DNA of 12,779 bases from Alphaproteobacteria bacterium (GTDB taxonomy: Bacteria; Pseudomonadota; Alphaproteobacteria; Sphingomonadales; Rhodothalassiaceae), in assembly GCA_003695555.1 (NCBI GenBank), contig RFIU01000114.1, forward strand, positions 1-12,779, in the 5' to 3' direction. Each line of letters opens with the position of its first letter. Positions within the stretch are counted from its first letter, which is position 1. The notes beneath the pieces were generated by a model, which did not search any database, was not told the DNA's origin, and worked only from the letters and a program-made list of their open reading frames with translations. The translations under genes were made by a program, and so were the position numbers. This document shows positions 5,658-12,779 of the stretch, piece after piece.

Positions 5658-6825
5658 CTAATCGCTTGCCGAAGCGGCCTCGTCTTGCGGTGAGCCTGCG
5701 CCGACTTCTTTCCCACCGTCGGAACCGCCGGCAACCCGCTGGGCAAGTGCTGCTGCCAGGAATTCATCAATCTCGCCGTCGAGCACCTTCTGCGGCTGGC
5801 TGCTCTCGATCCCGGTGCGCAGATCCTTGACCATCTGATAGGGCTGCAGGACATAGGATCGGATCTGGTGCCCCCAGCCGATATCGCTCTTCGCCGCATG
5901 CTCGGCGGCCGCCTGCTCCTCGCGTATTTTCAGTTCGCGCTCGTAGAGCCGGGCCTTCAGCATCTTCATGGCCTGAGCGCGATTCTTGTGCTGCGAGCGC
6001 TCGTTCTGGCAGGCGACGACGATGCCGGTCGGCAGGTGAGTGATGCGCACGGCGGATTCGGTGCGATTGACATGCTGACCGCCCGCCCCTGATGCACGGT
6101 AGGTATCGATCTTGAGGTCCTTGTCTTCGACCTCGATCTCGATGTCGTCCTCGATCGCCGGATAAACAGAAACGGAAGCGAAGCTGGTGTGGCGGCGCGC
6201 CCCGGCATCGAAGGGCGAAATGCGCACCAGACGGTGGACGCCGGCTTCCGTCTTCAGCCAGCCATAGGCGTTCTCGCCCTTGACCAGCACCGTCGCCGAC
6301 TTGATGCCCGCCTCTTCGCCGGGTGAGACCTGCACGACCTCGGTCTTGAAGCCGCGTCGTTCGGCCCAGCGCAGATACATGCGCAGCAGCATCTCGGCCC
6401 AGTCCTGACTTTCCGTTCCACCGGCCCCCGCATGAATTTCGAGATAGCAGTCGGCAGCATCCGCCTCGCCGGAAAGAAGGCTCTCGATCTCCTTCTCATG
6501 CGCGCGTCGCGCGAGCACCCGCAGCGAGTCCATCGCCTCATCGATCATCGCCTCGTCGCCTTCCGCTTCGGCGAGCTCGATCAACTCAACGGTGTCGGCA
6601 AGCTCGGATTCGATCTCACGGCAGGCGGCGACGGCGGACTCCAGCCGATTGCGCTCACGCATCAGCTTGCGGGCGCGTTCGGGATCATTCCACAGATCAG
6701 GATTTTCGACTTCGGCATTCAGTTCCGAGAGACGATCGAGCGCTGTCTCCCAGTCAAAGATGCCTCCTCAGCAGTGCGAGAGACTGCTTGATCTGATCAA
6801 CCAGAACCTGCGCTTCGGCGCGCAT
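5658..6825 (-). CDS. prfB: Peptide chain release factor 2, decoded by programmed +1 frameshift
   Basis: RF2 recognises UGA and UAA stop codons and releases the finished peptide. The ATG at 6825 has AGGAG (6834-6838) 8 nt upstream and encodes 23 residues ending LLRRHL before an in-frame TGA (6756-6754). Skipping the T at 6756 continues in the +1 frame from GAC (6755) to the TAG at 5658-5660: complement(join(5658..6755, 6757..6825)), 388 residues in total. Domain I is helical. The stop-codon-reading tripeptide SPF is at 203-205 and the catalytic GGQ at 248-250, very close to the 250-252 of E. coli RF2. After ALAQRVAGG the protein ends in about 20 Gly/Ala/Ser/Glu-rich residues, probably a disordered tail, making it longer than the 365 of E. 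coli. It is the last gene of the minus-strand run glyS-ppdK-glycosyltransferase-prfB, but a 119-nt gap with an inverted repeat precedes it, so it may have its own promoter. Confidence 0.96.
6753..6768 (-). promoter_or_regulatory. prfB programmed +1 frameshift cassette
   Basis: On the minus strand the sequence reads AGGAGG-CAT-CTT-TGA-C. It has an internal Shine-Dalgarno-like AGGAGG (6768-6763), one spacer codon, the slippery CTT (6759-6757), and TGA (6756-6754) followed by C. This is the same architecture and spacing as the E. coli prfB site (AGGGGG-TAT-CTT-TGA-C). When RF2 is scarce, the ribosome pauses at UGA, slips +1 and makes full-length RF2, so the protein controls its own synthesis. 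The downstream frame is open, and the joined protein restores the helical N-terminal domain. Confidence 0.95.
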
Positions 6826-6868
6826 GACCTTTTCTCCTCGAATGGTCGGTGCCAGCACCATGTCGCGC

Positions 6869-6918
6869 CCTGCCGGACGCCATCTTCGGGGCTTGAGATA
6901 GCGGCTGTGTCGGGCAGG
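6869..6918 (-). repeat. Imperfect inverted repeat in the glycosyltransferase-prfB gap
   Basis: CCTGCCGGAC (6869-6878) and GTCGGGCAGG (6909-6918) are inverted repeats with one mismatch, separated by 30 nt. They occupy the 119-nt gap after the glycosyltransferase stop. A small perfect palindrome, GGTGC-CA-GCACC (6848-6859), lies closer to prfB. The larger repeat could form a terminator for the upstream genes, but the loop is long and there is no U tract. Confidence 0.3.
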
Positions 6919-6944
6919 AGCAAGAGGGAAGCCGCCCTTTCCTC

Positions 6945-8117
6945 TCAATCGCTTGCGGGATCGCCCCGAAGCTCGTCGAAAAGTCCTTCCCAGCGATCAA
7001 GATGAACCGGCCAGGAATGGCGCTCGGCGACCAGTCGGCGTGCTGCCCGCCCGGTCGGGCGCAGTGGCGAAGGATTGGTGATGAGCAGATGCAGGATGCG
7101 CAGGAAATCCTCGTCATCGCGTGCCATCCAGCCGGTCAAACCGTGCTCGACGAGGCGTCCGCCGAGCAGCTGCACACCCGGCGCATCCGGGTCGAAGGCG
7201 AGCACGGGGCGCGCATGCGACATCGCTTCCAGCGGCGCAAGGCCGAGGCTCTCGTCGCGCGAAGGAAACAGGAAAAGATCGCAGGCGCGATAGAAACCGG
7301 CGACTTCGTCCTTATGTCCGTGAAAGGTGATTTTCTTTTCAAGTCCAAGGCTTGCGGCCATTTCTTCCAGTCGTCCGCGCTCAGGACCTTCGCCGACGAC
7401 ATCCAGCGTCCAGCGCGCATCCTTGCTCAGGTGCGAGAGGATCTCGATCAGCAGGTCCACCCGCTTGTCGCGGACCAGCCTGCCAAGGGCCAGCAGACGC
7501 ACCGGCGCTTGGCCGGCCGGCGGTTCGGCATCTTCGGGCAGCTCCACGGCGGGCGGAATGACGACGGCACGGCGCGCTTCGACACCGGGAAAGTCGGCGA
7601 GCATTTTGCGCATCGCAGGTTCGGTGAAGCGCACGACGGCATCGGCGGTCGCGATCGCCCGGCGCTGTGCCCGGCCATATAGGCGGCGGAGCAGGGCGCG
7701 AGCCAGCGGATCGGCAGAAAAGGCCGCCATCGTCTCGCCGGCCCCCGCTGGCGCCGAATGCGGCAGATAGACCCACGGCACTCCGGGAAACAGGCGATGG
7801 TGGGCGGCGATCAGGCTGTGCTCGCTTGCCACCACCAGATCGGGAGCATCGAGGCCGAGCGCGGCGATCCGGCGACGGGCGCTCAGAAAGGCGCGAAGGT
7901 GATCGAAACGCCACCATCCCGGCAAGGTGAAATGCGGGGGCGTGAGGACATGGAAGTCTTCCGCCTCGACACCGCCCGGCGACGGCGCATCTTCGGGCCC
8001 GAGACAGAGGATCTCTACCCGATGGCCGCGCGCCGCGAGCCCTTCGGCGAAGGCGCGCATCCAGGTGGCGCTGCCCGAGCGCCGATCGAGCCAGGATGCG
8101 AGCAGCCGAATCCTCAT
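6945..8117 (-). CDS. Glycosyltransferase, GT4-type (GT-B fold)
   Basis: The protein has 390 residues. It has an N-terminal acceptor-side Rossmann-like half (about 1-185), with ASWLDRRSGSATWMRAFAEGL where many relatives have a glycine-rich loop. The C-terminal donor-binding half begins near LLALGRLVRDKR (R213, K218). The retaining-GT signature E-x7-E is present as ESLGLAPLE (E289 and E297), following FYRACDLFLFPSRD. GT4 enzymes move a sugar from a nucleotide-sugar donor to a lipid-linked or saccharide acceptor, typically for lipopolysaccharide, capsule or exopolysaccharide. Donor and acceptor cannot be told from the sequence. No membrane segment is evident. The ATG at 8117 is chosen because conserved MRIRLLASW starts there and GGGGAG lies about 10 nt upstream; a reading from TTG at 8168 adds 17 unconvincing residues. 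The gene starts 53 nt after ppdK on the same strand, so co-transcription is likely, although the functions are unrelated. Confidence 0.85.
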   Translation of the reverse strand: MRIRLLASWLDRRSGSATWMRAFAEGLAARGHRVEILCLGPEDAPSPGGVEAEDFHVLTPPHFTLPGWWRFDHLRAFLSARRRIAALGLDAPDLVVASEHSLIAAHHRLFPGVPWVYLPHSAPAGAGETMAAFSADPLARALLRRLYGRAQRRAIATADAVVRFTEPAMRKMLADFPGVEARRAVVIPPAVELPEDAEPPAGQAPVRLLALGRLVRDKRVDLLIEILSHLSKDARWTLDVVGEGPERGRLEEMAASLGLEKKITFHGHKDEVAGFYRACDLFLFPSRDESLGLAPLEAMSHARPVLAFDPDAPGVQLLGGRLVEHGLTGWMARDDEDFLRILHLLITNPSPLRPTGRAARRLVAERHSWPVHLDRWEGLFDELRGDPASD

Positions 8118-8170
8118 CGCCCTACTTCTCCCCTCGCTGCAGCCGGTGCCGTCCTGCTCATCCGGCAACC

Positions 8171-10873
8171 TCAGCCGGAAGCCGCTTCGCGCAGCGCTTG
8201 TCCACCGGACTGTCGGCGGATGGCCGCCTGTGCCGCCGCCAAGCGCGCAATCGGCACGCGATAGGGCGAGCAGGAGACATAGTCGAGCCCGAGTTCTTCA
8301 CAGAAGTCGATGGAGGCCGGATCGCCGCCATGCTCGCCGCAGATACCGAGCTTGAGATCGCCACGCGTGCCACGCCCCTTGTCGCGGGCGATCCGCATCA
8401 ACGCACCGACGCCGACCGTATCCAGATGTGCGAAGGGATCGGCGGGATAGATGCCGCGTTCCAGATAGATGGGCAGAAAGCGGCCGGCATCGTCGCGGCT
8501 CAGCCCATAGGTCGTCTGTGTCAGATCATTGGTGCCGAAGCTGAAGAACTCGGCCTCTTCGGCGATCTCGTCGGCGGTAAGCGCGGCACGCGGCAACTCG
8601 ATCATGGTTCCGATCCGATAGTCGATCCGGCGCCCCTTGTCCGCGAAGACTGCCTTTGCCGTCGCCTCGATCCGATCTTTCACGAAGCGCAGTTCGCGCG
8701 GGTCGGAAACCAGCGGCACCATGATCTCGGGCAGGACACATTCGCATCCTTCCTCCTGTTCGAGGGTGATTGCCGCCTCGATGATCGCGCGCACCTGCAT
8801 CTCGTAGATTTCGGGAAAGGTAACGGCGAGACGGCAGCCACGGTGGCCGAGCATCGGGTTGGCCTCGCGAAGTTCGGCGGCTCGGCGCTTGAGGTGGCCG
8901 ACGTCCAACCCGCTCGCGCGTGCCACTTGCGCGAATTCGGCATCCTCGTGCGGCAGGAATTCATGCAGCGGCGGGTCGAGCAGCCGGATGGTCACCGGCA
9001 GGCCCTCCATCTCGCGGAAGATGCCGAGAAAGTTACCCCGTTGCATCTCCAGCAGCTTGGCCAGGGCATGGCGGCGCTCCTCGACATTGTCGGCAAGGAT
9101 CATCTCGCGGACGATGGCGATCCGCGCAGCATCGAAGAACATGTGTTCGGTGCGGGCAAGGCCGATGCCTTCGGCCCCGAAACGCCGTGCGACGGCGGCA
9201 TCATGGGGGGTGTCGGCATTGGTACGTACCTTCATGCGGCGCAGCCCGTCCGCCCAGCGCATCAGGGTCGCGAACTCGCCGCTCAGCTCCGGCGCGACGG
9301 TTGGCACGCGTCCGGCGATCACCTCGCCGGTGGTCCCATCGATGGTGATCTCGTCACCCTCATGGAAGGTCCGGCCGCCGGCCTCCATCACCCGTCGCTC
9401 CATGTCGATGAACAGGCCGGCCGCACCCGATACGCAAGCACGTCCCATGCCGCGGGCGACCACCGCCGCATGGCTCGTCATGCCGCCGCGCGCCGTCAGG
9501 ATGCCTCGTGCAGCATGCATCCCGTGGATATCCTCCGGGCTCGTCTCGACCCGCACCAGGATCACGTCATGGCCGGCCTTGGCACGGCGTTCGGCCTCGT
9601 CGGCGGTAAAGACGATCTCGCCCGATGCGGCGCCCGGAGACGCCGGCAGACCACGCGCGACGACCTCGCGCGGGGCCTGCGGGTCAAGGGTCGGATGCAG
9701 CAGCTGATCGAGGCTTTCCGGATCGACACGGGTCACCGCCTCGCGCCGGTCGATGAGACCCTCTTCGCTCATGTCCACGGCGATCCGGATCGCCGCCTTC
9801 GCGGTGCGCTTGCCGGCGCGCGTCTGCAACAGCCAGAGCCGGCCTTCCTCGACCGTGAATTCGATGTCCTGCATGTCGCGATAGTGACGCTCGAGCGTCT
9901 CCATCAGCCGCACGAGTTCGGAGAAGACGTCGGGCATCGCCTCTTCCATCGACGGCTGTATGTCGCCGGCGGCCAGCCGCGCGGCCTTCGTCAGATGCTG
10001 GGGCGTGCGGATACCGGCGACGACATCCTCGCCCTGCGCATTGATCAGGAATTCGCCGTAAATCTCCCTGGCACCGGTCGCCGGATTGCGGGTGAAGGCG
10101 ACGCCGGTCGCCGATCGCTCGCCGAGATTGCCGAAGACCATCGCCTGGACATTGACGGCGGTTCCCCAGTCGTCGGGAATGTCGTGCAGACGGCGATAGA
10201 CCTTGGCGCGTTCGCTGTTCCATGAACCGAAGACCGCACCGATCGCACCCCAGAGCTGATCGTCGGGCGCCTGCGGAAAGTCGCGGCCCGCTTCAGCGCG
10301 CACGACCTGCTTGAAGCGCGCGACGAGTTCCCGCCAGTCATCGGCGCCAAGATCGGTGTCGAGATCGACGCCGAGGGCGGTCTTGCGTTCCTCGATCGCC
10401 TCCTCGAACAGGTGATGGTCGACCCCCATCACGACGTCGCCGTACATCTGGATGAAGCGGCGGTAGGAATCCCAGGCGAAGCGGGGGTTTCCGGTGCGCC
10501 GGGCCAATCCCTCTACCGTCTCGTCATTGAGACCGAGATTGAGGACCGTGTCCATCATCCCTGGCATCGAGACGCGAGCGCCGGAGCGGACCGAAACCAG
10601 CAGCGGGCATTCCGGATCGCCGAAACGCCGACCGAGCGTCTCTTCCAGCCCATGGAGCGCCTGCTCGACATCGCCACGCAGGCCCTTCGGATATTCCCTA
10701 TTGTTGCGGTAGAACCGGGCGCAGACTTCGGTGGTGATCGTGAAGCCGGGGGGAACGGGCAGCCCGATCCGCGCCATCTCTGCGAGATTTGCGCCCTTTC
10801 CGCCGAGCAGCGCGCGCAGCGTCGCATCACCTTCCGCGCTGCCGCCACCGAAACGATAGACCCACTTGCTCAT
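8171..10873 (-). CDS. ppdK: Pyruvate, phosphate dikinase
   Basis: The enzyme interconverts ATP + pyruvate + Pi and AMP + PEP + PPi in the cytoplasm, linking glycolysis and gluconeogenesis. The 900-residue protein matches family length. The N-terminal ATP-grasp region has LGGKGANLAEM (about 23-33), VRSGARVSMPGMMDT (about 95-109) and ERSATGVAFTRNPATG (about 252-267). The central swivelling phosphohistidine domain has GGMTSHAAVVARGMG, with catalytic His468 and, two residues before it, Thr466, the position phosphorylated by the PDRP regulatory protein in relatives. The C-terminal PEP/pyruvate barrel ends with CGEHGGDP (catalytic Cys845) and DYVSCSPYRVP. The ATG at 10873 is chosen because the conserved MSKWVYRFGGG begins there and AGGGG lies about 8 nt upstream; the frame is open a further 50 codons but that part is not conserved. 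It lies 112 nt downstream of glyS, a gene order common in alphaproteobacteria. Confidence 0.97.
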   Translation of the reverse strand: MSKWVYRFGGGSAEGDATLRALLGGKGANLAEMARIGLPVPPGFTITTEVCARFYRNNREYPKGLRGDVEQALHGLEETLGRRFGDPECPLLVSVRSGARVSMPGMMDTVLNLGLNDETVEGLARRTGNPRFAWDSYRRFIQMYGDVVMGVDHHLFEEAIEERKTALGVDLDTDLGADDWRELVARFKQVVRAEAGRDFPQAPDDQLWGAIGAVFGSWNSERAKVYRRLHDIPDDWGTAVNVQAMVFGNLGERSATGVAFTRNPATGAREIYGEFLINAQGEDVVAGIRTPQHLTKAARLAAGDIQPSMEEAMPDVFSELVRLMETLERHYRDMQDIEFTVEEGRLWLLQTRAGKRTAKAAIRIAVDMSEEGLIDRREAVTRVDPESLDQLLHPTLDPQAPREVVARGLPASPGAASGEIVFTADEAERRAKAGHDVILVRVETSPEDIHGMHAARGILTARGGMTSHAAVVARGMGRACVSGAAGLFIDMERRVMEAGGRTFHEGDEITIDGTTGEVIAGRVPTVAPELSGEFATLMRWADGLRRMKVRTNADTPHDAAVARRFGAEGIGLARTEHMFFDAARIAIVREMILADNVEERRHALAKLLEMQRGNFLGIFREMEGLPVTIRLLDPPLHEFLPHEDAEFAQVARASGLDVGHLKRRAAELREANPMLGHRGCRLAVTFPEIYEMQVRAIIEAAITLEQEEGCECVLPEIMVPLVSDPRELRFVKDRIEATAKAVFADKGRRIDYRIGTMIELPRAALTADEIAEEAEFFSFGTNDLTQTTYGLSRDDAGRFLPIYLERGIYPADPFAHLDTVGVGALMRIARDKGRGTRGDLKLGICGEHGGDPASIDFCEELGLDYVSCSPYRVPIARLAAAQAAIRRQSGGQALREAASG

Positions 10874-10985
10874 TCCTTGATCCCCTGTCATGCCTGCCCG
10901 GCCATCGGATTGCGGTTTTCCTCCCTCGGGGATCCGCCGGTGATCCGGCTTGTCGTGCGGAAACTCGAAGTTCCGGGTGCTGCTG

Positions 10986-12779
10986 TCATCCTTCGATCTT
11001 CGAGAAATCGGCGACCGCGTCAACCGCTTCGCGGATCGCGTTCAGCAAGCGCAGACGGTTGGCGCGCAATTCGGGCTCGGGCGCGTTCACCGTCACCCGG
11101 TCAAAGAAGGCATCGACCGCCGGACGCAAAGCCGCGAGCGCGCGCATCGCCGCCTCGTAGTCCTCATCCGCCAACGCCTTCGAGGCTGCGGCGCGTGCCG
11201 CATCGAGCGCATCAGACAAAGCGCGCTCTTCCTGCTGCACGAACCGTGACGGATCGGGTGCCTCGCGATAGCGCCTGCTGTCCTTCTTCTCCTCGATACG
11301 GGCGATATTGGCGGCGCGCTTGTAACCGGTCAGCAGATTGGCGCCGTCCGGCGATTCGATGAAGCGCTGCAGGGCTTCGACCCGCTTCAGGAGGCGCACC
11401 AGATCGTCGTCGCGTCCGGCGGCGAAGACGGCGTCGATCAGATCGTGACGCACGCCCTTCTCACGGCTCTGCACCTTCAGACGGTCGGCGAAAAAGGCGA
11501 GTAGCTCATCCGTTGCGGGCACCACCTGCCTGCCCTGATTCAGGTAATGCTGCAAGGCGCTCTCGAACAGGCGCGCCAGATCGACCCTGAGGGCATTCTC
11601 GACGATCAGGCGAATAACGCCAAGCGCCGCTCGGCGAAGCGCGAAGGGATCCTTCGAACCGGTCGGCGTCTCGCCGATACCGAAAAAGCCGACCAGCGTA
11701 TCGATCTTTTCGGCAAGCGCCACGGCGACCGAGACGGGCGCATCGGGACAGCGATCGGATGGCCCCTTCGGGGCGTAATGCTCCTCGATCGCACGGGCGA
11801 TCGCTTCCGGTTCGCCCTGGGCAGCGGCAAGCCGCGCACCGATCACGCCTTGAAGCTCGGGGAACTCCCCGACCGTGCCGGTGACCAGATCGCATTTCGC
11901 AAGCCGCGCCGCGCGCCGTGCCATGTCCTGATCCAGATCGGGAATGCAGTGCGCGAGATCGTCGATCAGCGCTTCGAAGCGCGCGACCCGCTCGCGCAGG
12001 CTGCCGAGCCGTTCATGAAAGACGATCGCCCGCAGGGCATCGAGCCGCTCTTCGAGCGGAATCTTCAGATCCTGCTCCCAGAAGAAGCGGGCATCGGCAA
12101 GACGAGCGGCCAGCACCCGCTCGTTGCCGCGGATGATCGCCTGCCCGTCAGCAATGGCAGGGTCGCGATCGGCAACAAAGACGAAGGCAGGGGCGAGCCT
12201 GCCCGTCTTCGGATCATCGAGGGCGAAGACCTTCTGATGGTACGCCATGGCGGTGACCAGCACCTCCTCGGGCAGCGCAAGATAGGCCTCATCAAAATGC
12301 CCGATCATCGGCACCGGCCATTCGGCGAGCCCGGCATTCTCGACTACCAGCGCCGCATCTTCACGCAGGACGAAGCCGGCCTTGCGAGCCTGCGTCTGCG
12401 CGAGCGCATGGACCCGCTCCATCCGCTGTGCATGATCGAGCAGCACATATCGGTCGGCAAGCGCCTTTCGGTACTCGGCGACGCCCGTAACCCGCACCGG
12501 GTCGGCGGAAAGGAAGCGATGACCGAATGTCGTATCGCCGGCATGAATCCCGTCCAGCGCGAAGGGGACCGTCTGACCATCAAAGAGTGCAAGGATCGAG
12601 CGGATCGGCCGCACCCAGCGCAGATCTCCCGCCCCCCAGCGCATTGACTTCGGCCAGGGAAACTCGCGGATCAGCATCGGCAGCCGTTCTGCCAGCACGT
12701 CGCGCGTCGCCCGCCCCTCGTGCCGCAGCACGGCATAGAGGAAGACGCCCTTTTCCGTCTCGCGCACCTCCACCTGATC
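10986..12779 (-). CDS. glyS: Glycyl-tRNA synthetase beta subunit; 5' end outside window
   Basis: The frame is open from the right window edge to the TGA at 10988-10986, giving 597 visible residues. Full-length GlyS has about 690, so roughly the first 90-100 residues are missing. Recognisable blocks are EFPWPKSMRWG, RWVRPIRSILALFDG and GHRF near the visible N-terminus, then EVLVTAMAYHQKVFAL, RVLAARLADARFFWEQDLK and KCDLVTGTVGEFPELQG (HD-like domain). Next is GIGETPTGSKDPFALRR, and the C-terminal DALR-type anticodon-binding region contains VTVNAPEPELRANRLRLL. GlyS works with the separate alpha subunit GlyQ in an alpha2beta2 enzyme that charges tRNA-Gly. GlyQ forms glycyl-adenylate and GlyS contributes tRNA recognition. 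By usual gene order, glyQ should lie immediately upstream, beyond position 12779 on the minus strand. The gene is first in the visible minus-strand run and is followed by ppdK after 112 nt. Confidence 0.97.
   Translation of the reverse strand, partial: DQVEVRETEKGVFLYAVLRHEGRATRDVLAERLPMLIREFPWPKSMRWGAGDLRWVRPIRSILALFDGQTVPFALDGIHAGDTTFGHRFLSADPVRVTGVAEYRKALADRYVLLDHAQRMERVHALAQTQARKAGFVLREDAALVVENAGLAEWPVPMIGHFDEAYLALPEEVLVTAMAYHQKVFALDDPKTGRLAPAFVFVADRDPAIADGQAIIRGNERVLAARLADARFFWEQDLKIPLEERLDALRAIVFHERLGSLRERVARFEALIDDLAHCIPDLDQDMARRAARLAKCDLVTGTVGEFPELQGVIGARLAAAQGEPEAIARAIEEHYAPKGPSDRCPDAPVSVAVALAEKIDTLVGFFGIGETPTGSKDPFALRRAALGVIRLIVENALRVDLARLFESALQHYLNQGRQVVPATDELLAFFADRLKVQSREKGVRHDLIDAVFAAGRDDDLVRLLKRVEALQRFIESPDGANLLTGYKRAANIARIEEKKDSRRYREAPDPSRFVQQEERALSDALDAARAAASKALADEDYEAAMRALAALRPAVDAFFDRVTVNAPEPELRANRLRLLNAIREAVDAVADFSKIEG

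Noticed and set aside
6754..6756. In-frame TGA in prfB taken as a pseudogene or sequencing error
   Set aside because: The context AGGAGG-CAT-CTT-TGA-C is the known programmed frameshift site of prfB, and the downstream frame is intact to the end.
7002..7682. Plus-strand open frame antisense to the glycosyltransferase
   Set aside because: It is opposite the donor-binding half of a recognisable GT4 enzyme and has no independent support.
8096..10225. Plus-strand open frame of 709 codons antisense to ppdK
   Set aside because: It lies wholly opposite an unmistakable, fully conserved PPDK (apart from its short upstream end). Its translation shows no recognisable domain and is rich in His, Arg, Asp and Gly, as expected from the complementary frame of a GC-rich gene.
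10936..10975. Small inverted repeats (GCCGG/CCGGC and CGGAA/TTCCG) in the glyS-ppdK gap as a terminator
   Set aside because: The stems are only 5-7 pairs, some with bulges, and no U tract follows on the minus strand. This is too weak to call, and glyS-ppdK may be co-transcribed.
11547..12647. Plus-strand open frame of 366 codons antisense to glyS
   Set aside because: It is opposite conserved GlyS sequence, with a composition typical of a complementary shadow frame and no ribosome-binding site or family resemblance.

Overview
The window looks like chromosomal DNA from a GC-rich alphaproteobacterium. The strongest pointer is an adjacent divK-pleD pair, the signature cell-cycle response-regulator pair of this class. 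Support comes from the two-subunit type of glycyl-tRNA synthetase (glyS) next to ppdK, a known alphaproteobacterial neighbourhood, and from a prfB decoded by the classical +1 frameshift. I cannot name the genus. Nothing suggests a mobile element: there is no transposase, integrase, tRNA, CRISPR array or long repeat.

Layout, left to right. (1) Positions 1-773, plus strand: the C-terminal catalytic part of a 2-oxo-acid dehydrogenase E2 acyltransferase, cut by the window edge and followed by a strong GC-rich hairpin. (2) 919-2109, plus: an NnrS-family polytopic membrane protein, linked by family to nitric oxide stress. (3) 2144-3891, minus: pleD and, upstream of it, divK, with a 4-nt ATGA overlap and convergent to nnrS. 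(4) 3892-4192: a structured, relatively AT-rich divergent intergenic region with a possible divK promoter, a GANTC site and a perfect dyad followed by T5. (5) 4193-5599, plus: a small HAD-like hydrolase, then a stand-alone GGDEF diguanylate cyclase. (6) 5658-12779, minus: in transcription order glyS (5' end outside the window), ppdK, a family-4-type glycosyltransferase and prfB.

Functional themes. The centre (2144-5599) is a signalling block: DivK and PleD are phosphorelay outputs for polarity and the cell cycle, and PleD makes cyclic di-GMP. A second, much simpler diguanylate cyclase lies 1.4 kb away, so two enzymes making the same second messenger flank the divergent promoter region. Both carry the RxxD product-inhibition site. 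The right half is housekeeping (glycyl-tRNA charging, pyruvate/PEP interconversion, translation termination) with one envelope or exopolysaccharide-type glycosyltransferase inserted.

Most of the window is ordinary conserved core genome, and I see no convincing new multi-gene system. The items most worth a second look are the divK/HAD intergenic structure, the prfB frameshift cassette, the small cyclase with its unrecognised N-terminus, and the HAD-like protein with a clustered-cysteine insert.
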